DNA from: JANQPD01 sp963715655
GTDB taxonomy: Bacteria > Bacteroidota > Bacteroidia > Flavobacteriales > Schleiferiaceae
Assembly: GCA_963715655.1 (NCBI GenBank)
Contig: OY970262.1
Coordinates: forward strand, 1,302,001 to 1,366,000
DNA: 64,000 bases
Direction of reading: 5' to 3'
The notes under the pieces are model-generated. The model saw only the letters and a list, made by a program, of their open reading frames with translations. It was not told the DNA's origin and searched no databases. A program made the translations under genes and the position numbers. This document shows positions 51,246 through 60,075 of this stretch, piece after piece; position 1 is the stretch's first letter; each line of letters starts with the position of its first letter.

Positions 51246-51356
51246 AGGGTAAAAATAATGAGGAAAAAGGGGAAATTACGAATGACGAATTTCTTGACCG
51301 CAGAGGTGCGGAGGGCGCGGAGAAACGCAGAGTATAGTTTAGGTTCTCGCGAAGGC
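51228..51356 (+). repeat. 129-bp direct repeat, left copy (recG start and beyond)
   Basis: Runs from AAGCAATTTGTTTTGCAC inside recG through GGGGAAATTACGAATGACG and CAGAGGTGCGGAGGGCGCGG to TTCTCGCGAAGGC. Nearly identical to 52329-52456. The CGGAG...CGCAGAG part belongs to a style of intergenic repeat seen in many genomes. Confidence 0.93.
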
Positions 51357-51441
51357 GTGAACAAGCGAAGTCGAAGGAGCTGCAAAAGAAAAGGAATGAT
51401 TTGCTTTATCGCACAGTCCCTTTTATTGGAAGGTTGGGGTT

Positions 51442-51585
51442 TTATTTTGTTTGTAGGCTTCGTTGTTTCAGATATTTTTTGAGTTCATCAAAAGTCATGT
51501 CATATGTTTCTTTTGATATTCGTTCTTTAACTTTTCTAAAAAACTCTACTGTTTTAAATTCTTCTTTTGTTTCTGTTTTATTCAT
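51442..51585 (-). CDS. 47-aa small helical protein, antitoxin-like
   Basis: ATG at 51585, stop at 51442-51444: MNKTETKEEFKTVEFFRKVKERIS... ends TFDELKKYLKQRSLQTK. Charged and helical, similar in style to small Bacteroidota antitoxins, but no toxin follows. It lies inside the cassette between the direct repeats, downstream of the ParE pair on the same strand. Not recognised. Confidence 0.5.
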   Translation of the reverse strand: MNKTETKEEFKTVEFFRKVKERISKETYDMTFDELKKYLKQRSLQTK

Positions 51586-51705
51586 GGTTAACGATATTTT
51601 TAGCTTAGCCCCTAATAAGTTTGGAGTGATACTTAAAACTCTAACTTACGATAAATTTAGCTTTAGCTACTGGTAAGCCAGATGCTTAGTTGTTGGTAAC
51701 TGACT

Positions 51706-52023
51706 TTATTTCGTGCGTTTCATTTTTGATGGATTTTGTCGAGTATCCAAAACATCGGCAATTTTTATAAATCCATTTTCTTCATCAACGGAGTAAATTA
51801 GTTTGTAATTTTTGAAAACCAAATAACGATATTGAATTTCTCTTTCTTTAAGCAATTCTTCCTGTTGTCCTATGAAATAACCTTTTGTCAGTCTTTCCGA
51901 TTCGTCAATAATTTCTTCAACAATTTTATTGGCAACGCTTATACCTGCTTCTTTTGCATAATATTCAAAGATTTTGTCAAGTTGAGTTTCGGAAAAATTA
52001 GACCAAATAATTTTGAAATGCAC
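51706..52023 (-). CDS. ParE/RelE-family toxin
   Basis: 105 aa. HFKIIWSNFSETQLDKIFEYYAKEAGISVANKIVEEII, then YRYLVFKNYKLIYSVDEENGFIKIADVLDTRQNPSKM: the ParE fold with C-terminal DTRQNP. ParE toxins poison gyrase, RelE relatives cleave mRNA; this looks closer to ParE. One-base overlap with the antitoxin. Confidence 0.87.
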   Translation of the reverse strand: MHFKIIWSNFSETQLDKIFEYYAKEAGISVANKIVEEIIDESERLTKGYFIGQQEELLKEREIQYRYLVFKNYKLIYSVDEENGFIKIADVLDTRQNPSKMKRTK

Positions 52024-52256
52024 TATTTGTACTTTGTTAAAAGCTCAGTACTAGTTTTAAATCGATTGTTTTTGAAATCCGATTCTGATTGGTCAATTCG
52101 ATTATTTAATTCTTCAATGGTCATTGGCTCAAATACCTGCTCTTCAGAAGCGTTTGTTGCCTTTTTCAACATTTCCTCGAGCCTAGAAACTACCTCTTCG
52201 CTTTGAAGTTTTAAAAATTCTTGAAGAAATTCTATTTTTCGAGTTTCTAAATTCAT
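52023..52256 (-). CDS. antitoxin of the ParE-like pair
   Basis: 77 aa, helical: NLETRKIEFLQEFLKLQSEEVVSRLEEMLKKA, followed by FEPMTIEELNNRIDQSESDFKNNRFKTSTELLTKY, which matches the toxin-wrapping tail of ParD-like antitoxins common in Bacteroidota. Upstream gene of the pair. The next 360 bp (52257-52616) hold the right direct repeat and otherwise no gene. Confidence 0.83.
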   Translation of the reverse strand: MNLETRKIEFLQEFLKLQSEEVVSRLEEMLKKATNASEEQVFEPMTIEELNNRIDQSESDFKNNRFKTSTELLTKYK

Positions 52257-52328
52257 TGTAGTTTGTTTTGTATCAAAAACACTAAATAAAGAAAAGCTGG
52301 TTCGAGCGTTTCTTTATTTTGTGGTTGG

Positions 52329-52456
52329 AAGCAACTTGTTTTGCACAGGGTAAAATAATGAGGGAAAAGGGGAAATTAGGAATGACGAATTTCTTCACCA
52401 CAGAGGTGCGGAGGGCGCGGAGAAACGCAGAGTATAGTTTAGGTTCTCGCGAAGGC
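52329..52456 (+). repeat. 128-bp direct repeat, right copy
   Basis: Copy of 51228-51356 including 18 bp of the recG 5' end, here with no recG attached. Together the copies bracket the TA cassette. After it, 52457-52616 holds only AT-rich sequence and a GC-richer stretch near 52555-52605 with GGCAC/GTGCC dyads. Confidence 0.93.
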
Positions 52457-52616
52457 TTAACCTAACAGCCAATAAAAAGACTAAACCTGAACAACCCTAA
52501 ACCTAATACCGTCCATCTTTTTTTCACCATTTACCCGTAACGAAAATGCGCAGCCCTCCCTTACGCTCAACACTGCATTCTCGCTGGGCACTACGTGCCG
52601 CTCGGATGCTTAGTTA

Positions 52617-53348
52617 TTACCTGTAGTTTTTATTTATTTCTTCCATTCTTTTATCCCAAATGAATGCCCTAATCTTCTTTCTATCTCTTTTCTTTTTATA
52701 CACATCAATGTTGTAAAATGGCACTCCGTTTTCACTCATTGAAAAATACATAAGTCCGTTTTTCAGCAGCGCCTTTTTTTCTGTCAAAAAGTAAATAGTC
52801 TGTTCTTTCGGTAATGAAATCTCAAAATTGAATTCATTATTCTTCTTAAAGTCTATAGTAATTGGAGTCCATGAATACATTCCAACATGAATAAATAAAC
52901 TGTCAGTTTCTTTTATTGAATCCAATGAAGCCATATGGTTTGAATCGAAGGCAACAATTTTTCCATTATCTGAAAATGGTTCATTCACGTAGAGAGAGAT
53001 GTTGTCGTACCAATTCAAGTTTCCATTTACCTTAATTAAAATGTTTTGGTGAGTAGGATTGAATCGACTTGATGAATCGGTAATCTCTGGATGTATTTTT
53101 TGATTATAATTGAAGTAAACAGTGTCCCCCTCAAAATTCAATTCCCCCAAAGTTTCTGGAACATCACCTGCATCAACTGGTGATTGATAGCTGAAAGTAC
53201 TGTCTGGGAAAAGTTTAATGATAGGTGAATTTCCCATTGTCGCTGTAACATAAGTTCCGAAAACACTGTCTGTCTGACCAAAAGTGATTATTGGCAGAAA
53301 AGTGATTAATATGAAAGTTAGTGTTTTCAAATATTCGTTAATATACAT
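52617..53348 (-). CDS. secreted protein of unknown function
   Basis: 243 aa. Signal peptide MYINEYLKTLTFILITFLPIITFGQ. Mature part is beta-rich (TYVTATMGNSPIIKLFPDSTFSYQSP, ELNFEGDTVYFNYN, SLFIHVGMYSWTPITIDFKKNNEF), like many periplasmic or surface proteins of this phylum. Not recognised. It sits between the TA cassette and the intron remnant and is more AT-rich than core genes by eye, so it is probably accessory. Confidence 0.6.
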   Translation of the reverse strand: MYINEYLKTLTFILITFLPIITFGQTDSVFGTYVTATMGNSPIIKLFPDSTFSYQSPVDAGDVPETLGELNFEGDTVYFNYNQKIHPEITDSSSRFNPTHQNILIKVNGNLNWYDNISLYVNEPFSDNGKIVAFDSNHMASLDSIKETDSLFIHVGMYSWTPITIDFKKNNEFNFEISLPKEQTIYFLTEKKALLKNGLMYFSMSENGVPFYNIDVYKKKRDRKKIRAFIWDKRMEEINKNYR

Positions 53349-53596
53349 ACTTTACACAAGTTATAGATTAGGGTTTACACTAAATTAGTTTCTAACCTTG
53401 CTGGCAGCCGTTCACTCGCCATAAGCTATATGTGTTGTGTGTGCCTTGAATGGTAAATATAATTCTAGAAATTAGAATTTCCCAAAGGGTGAAAGTTCCT
53501 GATGCGCTGGGATCGTGCCCAGAAGCAAAGTAAGCCGCAAGGTTGCTAAGTGTGAACTTAGGACTGAAGTAAGCGGGACTACGTTGTTTGAATTGA

Positions 53597-53616
53597 CCCT
53601 TCGTCAAGCTCAGGAC
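53597..53616 (+). repeat. CCCTTCG-type intergenic repeat, copy 1
   Basis: CCCTTCGTCAAGCTCAGGAC, inverted relative to 53964-53982 with 18 of 19 matching. Resembles the widespread CCCTTCGACAAGCTCAGG repeat of many bacterial genomes. Lies inside the intron remnant. Confidence 0.8.
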
Positions 53617-53963
53617 AGGCCAAGCAGGAACGTAATACGAAGCATGGTTGCTTGGGTAAGTAAGCACATCATTGCAAAGCCCAAAGAATACCAAAGGGCA
53701 GCTATGTAGATTCCGCAGGCTTAAACCAAAGGGTATTTACCTTACCGAGGGAGGTCTTGGCGATTACGAGTTAATCAAGTCAAGAAGTCAGCCGAGGTCA
53801 TAGTATCCCGCTCAAGCGGGAGAAGGACTGAACCTGGTTTCCCTTAAAATTCGCATAGGAATGCAAGGCATAGCCTATGCTTAAACTAGAGGATAGCCCC
53901 AATGGTGAAAAGAGCTTTGGGGTGATGAGTCAGGAACCGTGCATACGACACCCGCTTGGTTTA

Positions 53964-53982
53964 TCCTGAGCTTGTCGAAGGG
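53964..53982 (-). repeat. CCCTTCG-type intergenic repeat, copy 2
   Basis: Reverse complement reads CCCTTCGACAAGCTCAGGA. Appears to split domain V of the intron remnant. Confidence 0.8.
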
Positions 53983-54054
53983 CACAGTGGCGTGAGAGGC
54001 GCACTCCGTTCCTATTTAGGGGCGGAGCCGTCTACTAGATTGGCCATAGTTTTT

Positions 54055-54927
54055 TTAAATTATTTCAATTGCCTTTTTTCCTATTCGAGAATAAAATCTA
54101 AACGATCTAGAATAGCTTTCAAACTGGTCTTTTTGAGCTTTAAGCAGATTTAGTTGGTTTTGAAACTCCCCTGTAGCTTCGAGAAGATTGTCATTCATTC
54201 TATTTGCAACTTCTAAATTCTTGTTTTTTCGGTTTAGAATACGAAGTCTAATAACAAGTCGTCTATGAACAACGTTAGGTCGAGTTCTATTCGGATGATT
54301 CTGCCAATCAACATGAATTAGGTCAGCGCTCCGTAAATACTGCCCTAAATTCATGGGCACGGTCTTTCCATTTAACGAAGTCATAATTGGTTCAAAATAT
54401 CTTCTGTGATTTTCTATTGCTCGATTTCTTCTGTCATTAAATTCATTGTATTTATTAATGAAGTCTGAGATATCCTGAAATGACTTATCGTGCCAAAACT
54501 CAACTGACATGACTGCATCCCAAATTTTATTAAAGGCTTTAAGCTTTAAATCAAGATTACATTTAAAGGTATTTTCGAGACCGAAAAAAAAAGCTTCATA
54601 AGTCCTTTGAAAACCTAAATCCTTCAGTGAACTCAAATTTGAGATTGTCGCTCTTTTAAATTCGAAATTTGTTTCCTTATCTAATGTAAAAGTCAGTGAT
54701 GTTTTGTGATACTCTTTAGATTGTTTTTCAACTTGACTAAGAAAGCTCTGAAAACTCAGTCTGAAAATTTTTCTTGTCTTGCTTCTCTGATTGTAGGAGT
54801 TATAAAAGGCTATTCCTTGCTGGATAAGAAGTCCAATCAAGAATATGAAAATGGTTATAAAAATAGTTGCTATTGTATTCGCGTCAATTCCATAAGTACT
54901 TTCAAGATATTTCTGAATTGTTGTCAA
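54055..54927 (-). CDS. single-pass membrane protein of unknown function
   Basis: 290 aa. One membrane helix at residues ~17-40 (ANTIATIFITIFIFLIGLLIQQGIAF) followed by a long charged helical cytoplasmic domain with coiled-coil character (EATGEFQNQLNLLKAQKDQF). No known motif. Its stop is 15 nt from the intron 3' end, so the intron sits just downstream of this gene. A 17-bp inverted repeat stands upstream. Probably accessory. Confidence 0.55.
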   Translation of the reverse strand: MTTIQKYLESTYGIDANTIATIFITIFIFLIGLLIQQGIAFYNSYNQRSKTRKIFRLSFQSFLSQVEKQSKEYHKTSLTFTLDKETNFEFKRATISNLSSLKDLGFQRTYEAFFFGLENTFKCNLDLKLKAFNKIWDAVMSVEFWHDKSFQDISDFINKYNEFNDRRNRAIENHRRYFEPIMTSLNGKTVPMNLGQYLRSADLIHVDWQNHPNRTRPNVVHRRLVIRLRILNRKNKNLEVANRMNDNLLEATGEFQNQLNLLKAQKDQFESYSRSFRFYSRIGKKAIEII

Positions 54928-54950
54928 TTTCGTTTTTTCAAATTATGGCC

Positions 54951-54993
54951 AACAAAACGAAATATCAACACATTGCTGATATTTCGTTTTGTT
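54951..54993 (-). repeat. 17-bp perfect inverted repeat upstream of the membrane protein gene
   Basis: AACAAAACGAAATATCA (54951-54967), 9-nt loop, TGATATTTCGTTTTGTT (54977-54993). Lies 24-66 nt before the ATG at 54927; could be an operator or an attenuator/terminator. The AT-rich stem without a T-run fits an operator better. Confidence 0.85.
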
Positions 54994-55115
54994 ATTTGTT
55001 CTTTCATTGCCCGCCAAGTTATTACAATACAACTAAATACAACGAACCTTATTTACCAACTTTTTAACAAAAACTTGGCTTAAACATAAAGAAGTAGCGT
55101 AATCAAATCTTTTCT

Positions 55116-55398
55116 CCGTCCTAATCCGTCCCATCCCTAAAATCCGCGTTCCATAGCCGCTACCATCTGTGCCATCCATATAATCTGCGGCTACCTGCTC
55201 TTGCCGCTCTGTTGCGCCTCCTCCTTTGCGACATTGCGAGAAATGCAGTTAAATACCTCCACTCCTATAATCCGCCTTCCATTGCCGCTCAAATCTGTGC
55301 TATCAGCGTAATCTGTGGCAACTTCCTCAAACACATTTATTAGAAATCTGCCCTAATCAGCCTTATCCTTAAAATCCGCGTTCCATTCCCGCGCTGCC
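55116..55398. repeat. Intergenic repeat block, three copies of an ATCCGCGTTCCAT unit
   Basis: Gene-free stretch 55068-55442. Copy 1 at 55139-55200 and copy 2 at 55267-55328 share AATCCGC-TTCCAT-GCCGCT...ATCTGTG-TAT-TAATCTG-GGC; copy 3 at 55371-55398 is truncated. Copies 1 and 3 are preceded by a common CCTAATC-GTCCCATCC-like prefix. No ORF, promoter or hairpin terminator stands out otherwise. Looks like iterated intergenic repeat DNA rather than a functional gene. Confidence 0.75.
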
Positions 55399-55442
55399 TT
55401 TGTTCTTTTACTTAATTTCACGCCTCCAAAAAAATAAAACGC

Positions 55443-56348
55443 ATGTCCTTATTAGAAATTAAGGAAGTAACCAAGCAATACGGCAACTACACGGCTTTAA
55501 ACAAGGTGAGCCTTAGTATTCCTGAGGGGAGTATTTACGGATTGCTGGGCCCAAACGGAGCCGGAAAAACTTCTTTAATCCGTATTATCAATCAAATAAC
55601 TGCACCCGATAGTGGCGCGGTTTATTTTAATGGCAAACCTTTGGCGCAGCACCATATTACACAAATTGGTTATTTGCCCGAGGAGCGCGGCTTGTACCCT
55701 AAAATGAAAGTAGGGGAGCAGCTTTTGTATTTGGCGCAACTAAAGGGGCTAGAGAAAAAAGATGCCAAAGCCAAAATAAAATATTGGTTTGAGCGGATGG
55801 ATATTGCCGATTGGTGGGATAAAAAAGTAGAATCCCTAAGCAAGGGTATGGCGCAAAAAGTACAGTTTGTAAGTACGGTGCTACATCAGCCTAAGCTGTT
55901 AATTTTTGATGAGCCGTTTACGGGTTTTGATCCGATTAATACCAATTTAATAAAAGACGAAATAAGACGCTTGGCAGCAGAAGGCGCTACGGTAATATTT
56001 TCTACGCACCGCATGGAATCAGTAGAGGAGATTTGCGAATACATTGCTTTGATTAACAAATCAAACAAGATATTAGAGGGCAAGCTAAAAGAGGTAAAGG
56101 ATACCTATAAAACGGACACGTTCAGAATTGAATTATCAGGCGCAGCCAAAGTGGAAAAGTTGCAATCGGCTGAAGTGCTTTCACAAGAAAAAGTGGACGA
56201 TCATCAATTGATACGCGTGCATTTGCCAAAAGGCGAAACCAGTGCTTTGTTAAACGAGTTGAATCAACTGGGAAACATCAAAAGTTTTGTGGAAGAAATT
56301 CCGAGTTTAAACCAAATATTCATTCAAAAAGTAGCCGAAAATGGATAA
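55443..56348 (+). CDS. ABC transporter ATP-binding protein, NatA-like
   Basis: 301 aa. Walker A GLLGPNGAGKTSLIRIINQ near residue 40, signature SLSKGMAQKVQF, Walker B LLIFDEPFTGFDP, H-loop STHR. The C-terminal ~75 residues match the DUF4162-type accessory domain of NatA-like ATPases. Pairs with the ABC-2 permease, which starts 8 bp before its end. Sodium or drug/lipid export is typical of the family; the substrate is not fixed. Confidence 0.92.
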   Translation: MSLLEIKEVTKQYGNYTALNKVSLSIPEGSIYGLLGPNGAGKTSLIRIINQITAPDSGAVYFNGKPLAQHHITQIGYLPEERGLYPKMKVGEQLLYLAQLKGLEKKDAKAKIKYWFERMDIADWWDKKVESLSKGMAQKVQFVSTVLHQPKLLIFDEPFTGFDPINTNLIKDEIRRLAAEGATVIFSTHRMESVEEICEYIALINKSNKILEGKLKEVKDTYKTDTFRIELSGAAKVEKLQSAEVLSQEKVDDHQLIRVHLPKGETSALLNELNQLGNIKSFVEEIPSLNQIFIQKVAENG

Positions 56349-57645
56349 ACTGTGGTTGATTATTAAAAGAGAGTTTGGCACACGGGTGCGTAAAAAAACC
56401 TTTGTGGTGATGACAATTTTGGGGCCTATATTTTTGGCAGCTATTATGTTTTTACCCGCGTATTTAGCCATGCTCCCTGGTGAAGAAAAAGTGGTGGTGG
56501 TGCTAGATCAAGCCAAGCTAATGGACTTTGAAAAAACATTAGGCGAAGCAAAGTTTAATTACTTGCCACCCAATAAATTTACGCAAGCCGAAGCGTTGGA
56601 TTTTTTTAAGCAAAGTGGGCATTATGCTTTTCTGTTTATTCCCGGTGGTGAAACGGTGGATCCGGATTTTAGCGGACGTAACGTAAAGCTCTATGCCAAT
56701 GGCGATGTGAATTTAAAAGTGCAATCGGATATTGAAGGCTTACTGGAAAAAAACATCCAGAAGGAAAAACTTAAGGCGCAAGGCGTAGATCCTGAAATTA
56801 TTGCCCGCACCAAAAGTAGGGTGCAGCTTGCGACCATCAACGTGGAGGAAAACACGGAAAAGCAAAGTATGGCGGCTGTAAAAATGGGTATTGGTTATGC
56901 TTGCGGTTTTCTTATTTACATATTTGTGTTTGTGTATGGTGCACAAGTAATGCGCGGTGTTATTGAAGAAAAAACCAGTCGTATTGTAGAAGTGATGATT
57001 AGTTCGGTAACGCCTTTCCAGCTAATGTTAGGAAAAATTTTAGGCATAGCGGGTGTGGCGCTTGTGCAGTTTTTGGTGTGGTTAATTTGCGGTATTGGTT
57101 TTTATTTCATCGCGATAAGCGTATTTATTGGCGATGCTATGGATCCTGCAAAATTGGCGCAGGGTAGTCCCGTACCAACTGATAATATGGTGTTTGAAGT
57201 ACAACGTGTTTTTGAAAGCATCAACTTTCCCTACTTGATTGGCGTATTTCTATTTTTCTTTTTGGTGGGTTATTTATTGTACGCAGCCTTGTTTGCAGCC
57301 ATTGGTGCTGCGGTAGATAAAGAAGCCGATACCCAACAATTTATGCTACCCGTTTCATTGCCTCTTTTTGCGGCCATCATAGTATTAATTCGCGCTATTG
57401 ATGAGCCCAACGGAACCATTGCTACATGGTTTTCTATGGTGCCTTTAACGTCTCCGGTGGTAATGATGGCGCGCGCACCTTTTAATGTGCCTTGGTGGCA
57501 AATGGCCATCAGTATGAGCCTTTTGGTGCTTACCTTTTTATTTTTCACGTGGATGGCGGCACGCATTTACCGCACAGGCATATTGATGTACGGCAAAAAA
57601 CCTAGCTTTAAGGAATTGATAAAGTGGATTAGCTATAAAAAATGA
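56341..57645 (+). CDS. ABC-2 permease, NatB-like
   Basis: 434 aa. N-terminal membrane helix (KKTFVVMTILGPIFLAAIMFLPAYLA), a ~150-residue extracytoplasmic domain, then five or six helices, with EEKTSRIVEVMISSVTPFQLMLGKILGIAGVALVQF, the hallmark of NatB/YhaP permeases. Overlaps natA by 8 bp; together they form one exporter. Confidence 0.92.
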   Translation: MDKLWLIIKREFGTRVRKKTFVVMTILGPIFLAAIMFLPAYLAMLPGEEKVVVVLDQAKLMDFEKTLGEAKFNYLPPNKFTQAEALDFFKQSGHYAFLFIPGGETVDPDFSGRNVKLYANGDVNLKVQSDIEGLLEKNIQKEKLKAQGVDPEIIARTKSRVQLATINVEENTEKQSMAAVKMGIGYACGFLIYIFVFVYGAQVMRGVIEEKTSRIVEVMISSVTPFQLMLGKILGIAGVALVQFLVWLICGIGFYFIAISVFIGDAMDPAKLAQGSPVPTDNMVFEVQRVFESINFPYLIGVFLFFFLVGYLLYAALFAAIGAAVDKEADTQQFMLPVSLPLFAAIIVLIRAIDEPNGTIATWFSMVPLTSPVVMMARAPFNVPWWQMAISMSLLVLTFLFFTWMAARIYRTGILMYGKKPSFKELIKWISYKK

Positions 57646-57700
57646 AGGATTGAACTTCTAAGCGCTTAATTCAATGTATTCATAAGACTGCAATAAAACG

Positions 57701-58518
57701 ATGAGATTTCAACTAAAAATAGTACTTGTTTTTATTGTGCTGTTTAGCACGGGTTCTTGTGTGTTTAACTATTCAAGAATAATTTATATTGGTAATTGGG
57801 AAGAAAAAAGGTTGCCTTTTTCAGAATCTATTTTCTTTAACGAAAACAATGATTTGTTGGAGGTTATTCTTTCTTATAAAGATTGTTGTAATAGTTCTGA
57901 AAATATTGTTTGGTTGCGGCAGAAAGAAAATCTTAGTGATACTTATCTATCATAAAGAAAATCGGCATTAAGCGCCTTATATCTGAAGAAAAGTATCACC
58001 AAAATTTGTCCTCAAGTCATTACTTGGGTAAAGATTGGAAAGGACTATCGCTTCACGATGTGGTTCAAAAGCTAATAGAGCAGTCGGGTGAGTTGACTGA
58101 CACAACCAACTATTTTCAAAAATTTTGGGCAAGAAGAAGGGTTGAAAATAATCATGAAACGGTGCTCAATATTCTGAGAGATTTAGATGAGCTATACAAT
58201 GCCAACAAGCCGGTAGAAATAGATAGGGTTAAGAACACGGAGCTTTATGAACTAATAAATTTCAATGTAGCCTTGAACGAAAGTGATAGTTTAAATGCTA
58301 AAGGTATTACGTATGATTATTTCAATTTTTTAAAGAAAAGTGGTTTAGAGCATTCTGCGTATAATCTAATTTTTGAAGTTCGCTTCCTGAGCGATTTAAG
58401 TGTCAATAAGGACAGCCTTTTAAACACATTAAAATTTGACACTATAACAGAACAAAATTATTGGAACACTAGAAACGATGCGCAATGGGTGCAATCTTAC
58501 CGCGATAAAGGTCCATAA
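57701..58518 (+). pseudogene. frameshifted lipoprotein gene
   Basis: The first frame (57701-57955) starts MRFQLKIVLVFIVLFSTGSC, a lipoprotein signal with Cys20, and stops after ...ENLSDTYLS. The +2 shifted frame is open from 57940 (YLSIIKKIGIKRLISEEKYH) to the stop at 58518 and has no ATG of its own at a sensible place. Joining the two near 57940-57955 gives one protein of about 270 aa. Either a real inactivating indel or a sequencing error. Family not recognised. Confidence 0.7.
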
Positions 58519-58536
58519 GTTTAAAAGCAGAACGGG

Positions 58537-59184
58537 ATGAAATTATACGCTATCAGCGGTTTGGGTGCAGATAAAAGGGTTTTTGATTATCTCAAATTAA
58601 ACTGTCCGCTTATTTGCATAGATTGGATTTCACCTGAAAAAAATGAGTCACTAAAAAAGTATGCGCAACGTTTGGCAGAAGTAATTGAGACCGATGAGGT
58701 TTTTGGAATTTTAGGGGTTAGTTTTGGTGGAACAATAGCGGTGGAAATGAGCAAGATTTTGAAACCTAAACTAACTGTTTTGATTTCTTCAGCTGAAGTA
58801 AAGCAAGAACTGCGATGGAGCTTTAGAATGGTAGGAAAAACAGGCGTATTTAAAATGTTACCTACCATTTTTTTCAAACCACCTAAGCGCATTATGGGTT
58901 TTCTATTTGGAACAAAAACAACAACTTTGCTTAACGCTATTTTAGATGATACTGATCCGGCATTTGTAAAATGGGCGCTAAGTGCTTTGGCACATTGGGA
59001 TAACGAGCATTGTGGAGGGGACACTATAAAAATTAGCGGAACAAAGGATAAACTTATTCCGCCTAGTAAAAACAACAATTCAATTTTAATTGAAGATGGC
59101 CAACACTTTATGATTGTGGATAAAGCCGATGAAATTAGTTGTATTATTAATGCAGAAATTAATCGTTGCTGTCGTCATGACTAG
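58537..59184 (+). CDS. alpha/beta hydrolase
   Basis: 215 aa. Short hydrolase core: LYAISGLGADKRVFDYL near the N-terminus, nucleophile GVSFGG near residue 62, acid in GTKDKLIPP and His in EDGQHFMIVD. Small Bacteroidota hydrolases of this type lack a long lid; substrate unknown. 18 nt after the frameshifted lipoprotein gene and 9 nt before mscS, so possibly in one transcript. Confidence 0.82.
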   Translation: MKLYAISGLGADKRVFDYLKLNCPLICIDWISPEKNESLKKYAQRLAEVIETDEVFGILGVSFGGTIAVEMSKILKPKLTVLISSAEVKQELRWSFRMVGKTGVFKMLPTIFFKPPKRIMGFLFGTKTTTLLNAILDDTDPAFVKWALSALAHWDNEHCGGDTIKISGTKDKLIPPSKNNNSILIEDGQHFMIVDKADEISCIINAEINRCCRHD

Positions 59185-59193
59185 CTATAAAAA

Positions 59194-60072
59194 ATGAATG
59201 AAGTTAAAGACTTTTTAGAGCTCGTACTTTTTGAATCGGGCAAGTATAAACTACAGGTATTCAATTTGGTAAAAATTGGTATCGTGCTGTTTTTGGCGTG
59301 GGTAATTGGTCGTACCATTAAAGCATTTTTAAACCGAAAAAAGCGCCAAGGGGTTTTTGACGAGGGTAAGCGCTATGCCTTGCAGCAAATTTTTAACTAC
59401 ATCGTATGGGTGGTAGCCGTTTTTGCCTGTATTGATTCAGCTGGAATTCACCTTACCACTATTTTGGTTGGCTCCACCGCACTATTGGTAGGCTTAGGCT
59501 TGGGTCTGCAAGATTTTTTTAGAGATTTAGTAGCCGGGTTTATCATTCTGAGCGAACGCACTATTACCGCTGGAGATATTGTGGAAATTGCCGACACCGT
59601 GGGTCAAGTAAAAGAAGTGGGCTTGCGCACAACAAGCCTTATTACGCGGGAAGACATTATTCTTATTGTACCCAATACGCGGCTTACCACAGAAAACGTA
59701 ATCAATTGGTCGCAAAACAAAACCGTTACCCGCTTTCGCGTAGATGTTGGGGTAGCCTATGGAAGCGATACCGCTTTGGTAGAAAGCATTTTGGTTACTT
59801 GTGGTAAAGAGCATAAAGACATAATGAAAACACCACCACCGTATGTTTTTTTTCAAGATTTTGGAAACAGTAGTTTAGATTTTAGTCTGTTCTTTTTCTC
59901 TAAAAATTTGTTTCGCATTGAGCGGGTAAAGAGCGATTTACGCTTTAAGATTGATCAACAGTTTAGAGCAAAAGGCGTTACAGTACCTTTCCCACAGCAA
60001 GATGTTTGGTTTAGAAATGCAATGCCCCAAGCACCTGATGCTAAAATTGAACCTAACACCAACCCTACCTAA
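59194..60072 (+). CDS. mscS: MscS-family mechanosensitive channel
   Basis: 292 aa. Three N-terminal membrane helices; the pore helix TALLVGLGLGLQDFFRDLVAGFIILSERTITAGDIVEI is the MscS signature, followed by the beta domain (VGQVKEVGLRTTSLITREDIILIVPNTRL) and the cytoplasmic vestibule domain. Inner-membrane osmotic safety valve. Three nt before ppx. Confidence 0.93.
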   Translation: MNEVKDFLELVLFESGKYKLQVFNLVKIGIVLFLAWVIGRTIKAFLNRKKRQGVFDEGKRYALQQIFNYIVWVVAVFACIDSAGIHLTTILVGSTALLVGLGLGLQDFFRDLVAGFIILSERTITAGDIVEIADTVGQVKEVGLRTTSLITREDIILIVPNTRLTTENVINWSQNKTVTRFRVDVGVAYGSDTALVESILVTCGKEHKDIMKTPPPYVFFQDFGNSSLDFSLFFFSKNLFRIERVKSDLRFKIDQQFRAKGVTVPFPQQDVWFRNAMPQAPDAKIEPNTNPT

Positions 60073-60075
60073 GTT

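Larger units (their letters stand above)
53439..54040 (+). mobile_element. degenerate ORF-less group II intron
   Basis: Starts with GTGTGCC (consensus 5' end GUGYGMC). Contains the domain I-type segments AAGGGTGAAAGTTCCTG, GAAGCAAAGTAAGCCGCAAGG, AGATTCCGCAGGCTTAAACC and CGAGGTCATAGTA, the last normally found just before the reverse-transcriptase start. It ends with a domain VI-like GTGAGAGGCGCAC...GGCGGAGCCGTCTACTAGAT. No reverse-transcriptase ORF is present: only ~130 nt separate the 5' part from the domain V region. The GAACCGTGCATACGA half of domain V is separated from a GCACAGTGGC partner by a repeat (53964-53982). Probably splicing-dead. Confidence 0.75.

Noticed and set aside
51600..52616. 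Shared AACTAAGCATC motif after two minus-strand genes (about 51688 and 52606), considered as integron attC sites
   Set aside because: No pairing of RYYYAAC/GTTRRRY cores could be found and no integron integrase is present; only a short shared motif remains.
53515..53709. Short ORFs on both strands in the 53.4-53.7 kb block
   Set aside because: They lie in the structured RNA of the group II intron remnant and are not protein-like.
54930..55083. Small plus-strand ORFs over the inverted repeat near 54.95 kb
   Set aside because: They cross the palindrome and repeat DNA, lack motifs, and overlap the promoter region of the membrane protein gene.
58587..59078. 163-codon open frame antisense to the small hydrolase gene
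   Set aside because: Antisense shadow, no domain and no promoter or start context.
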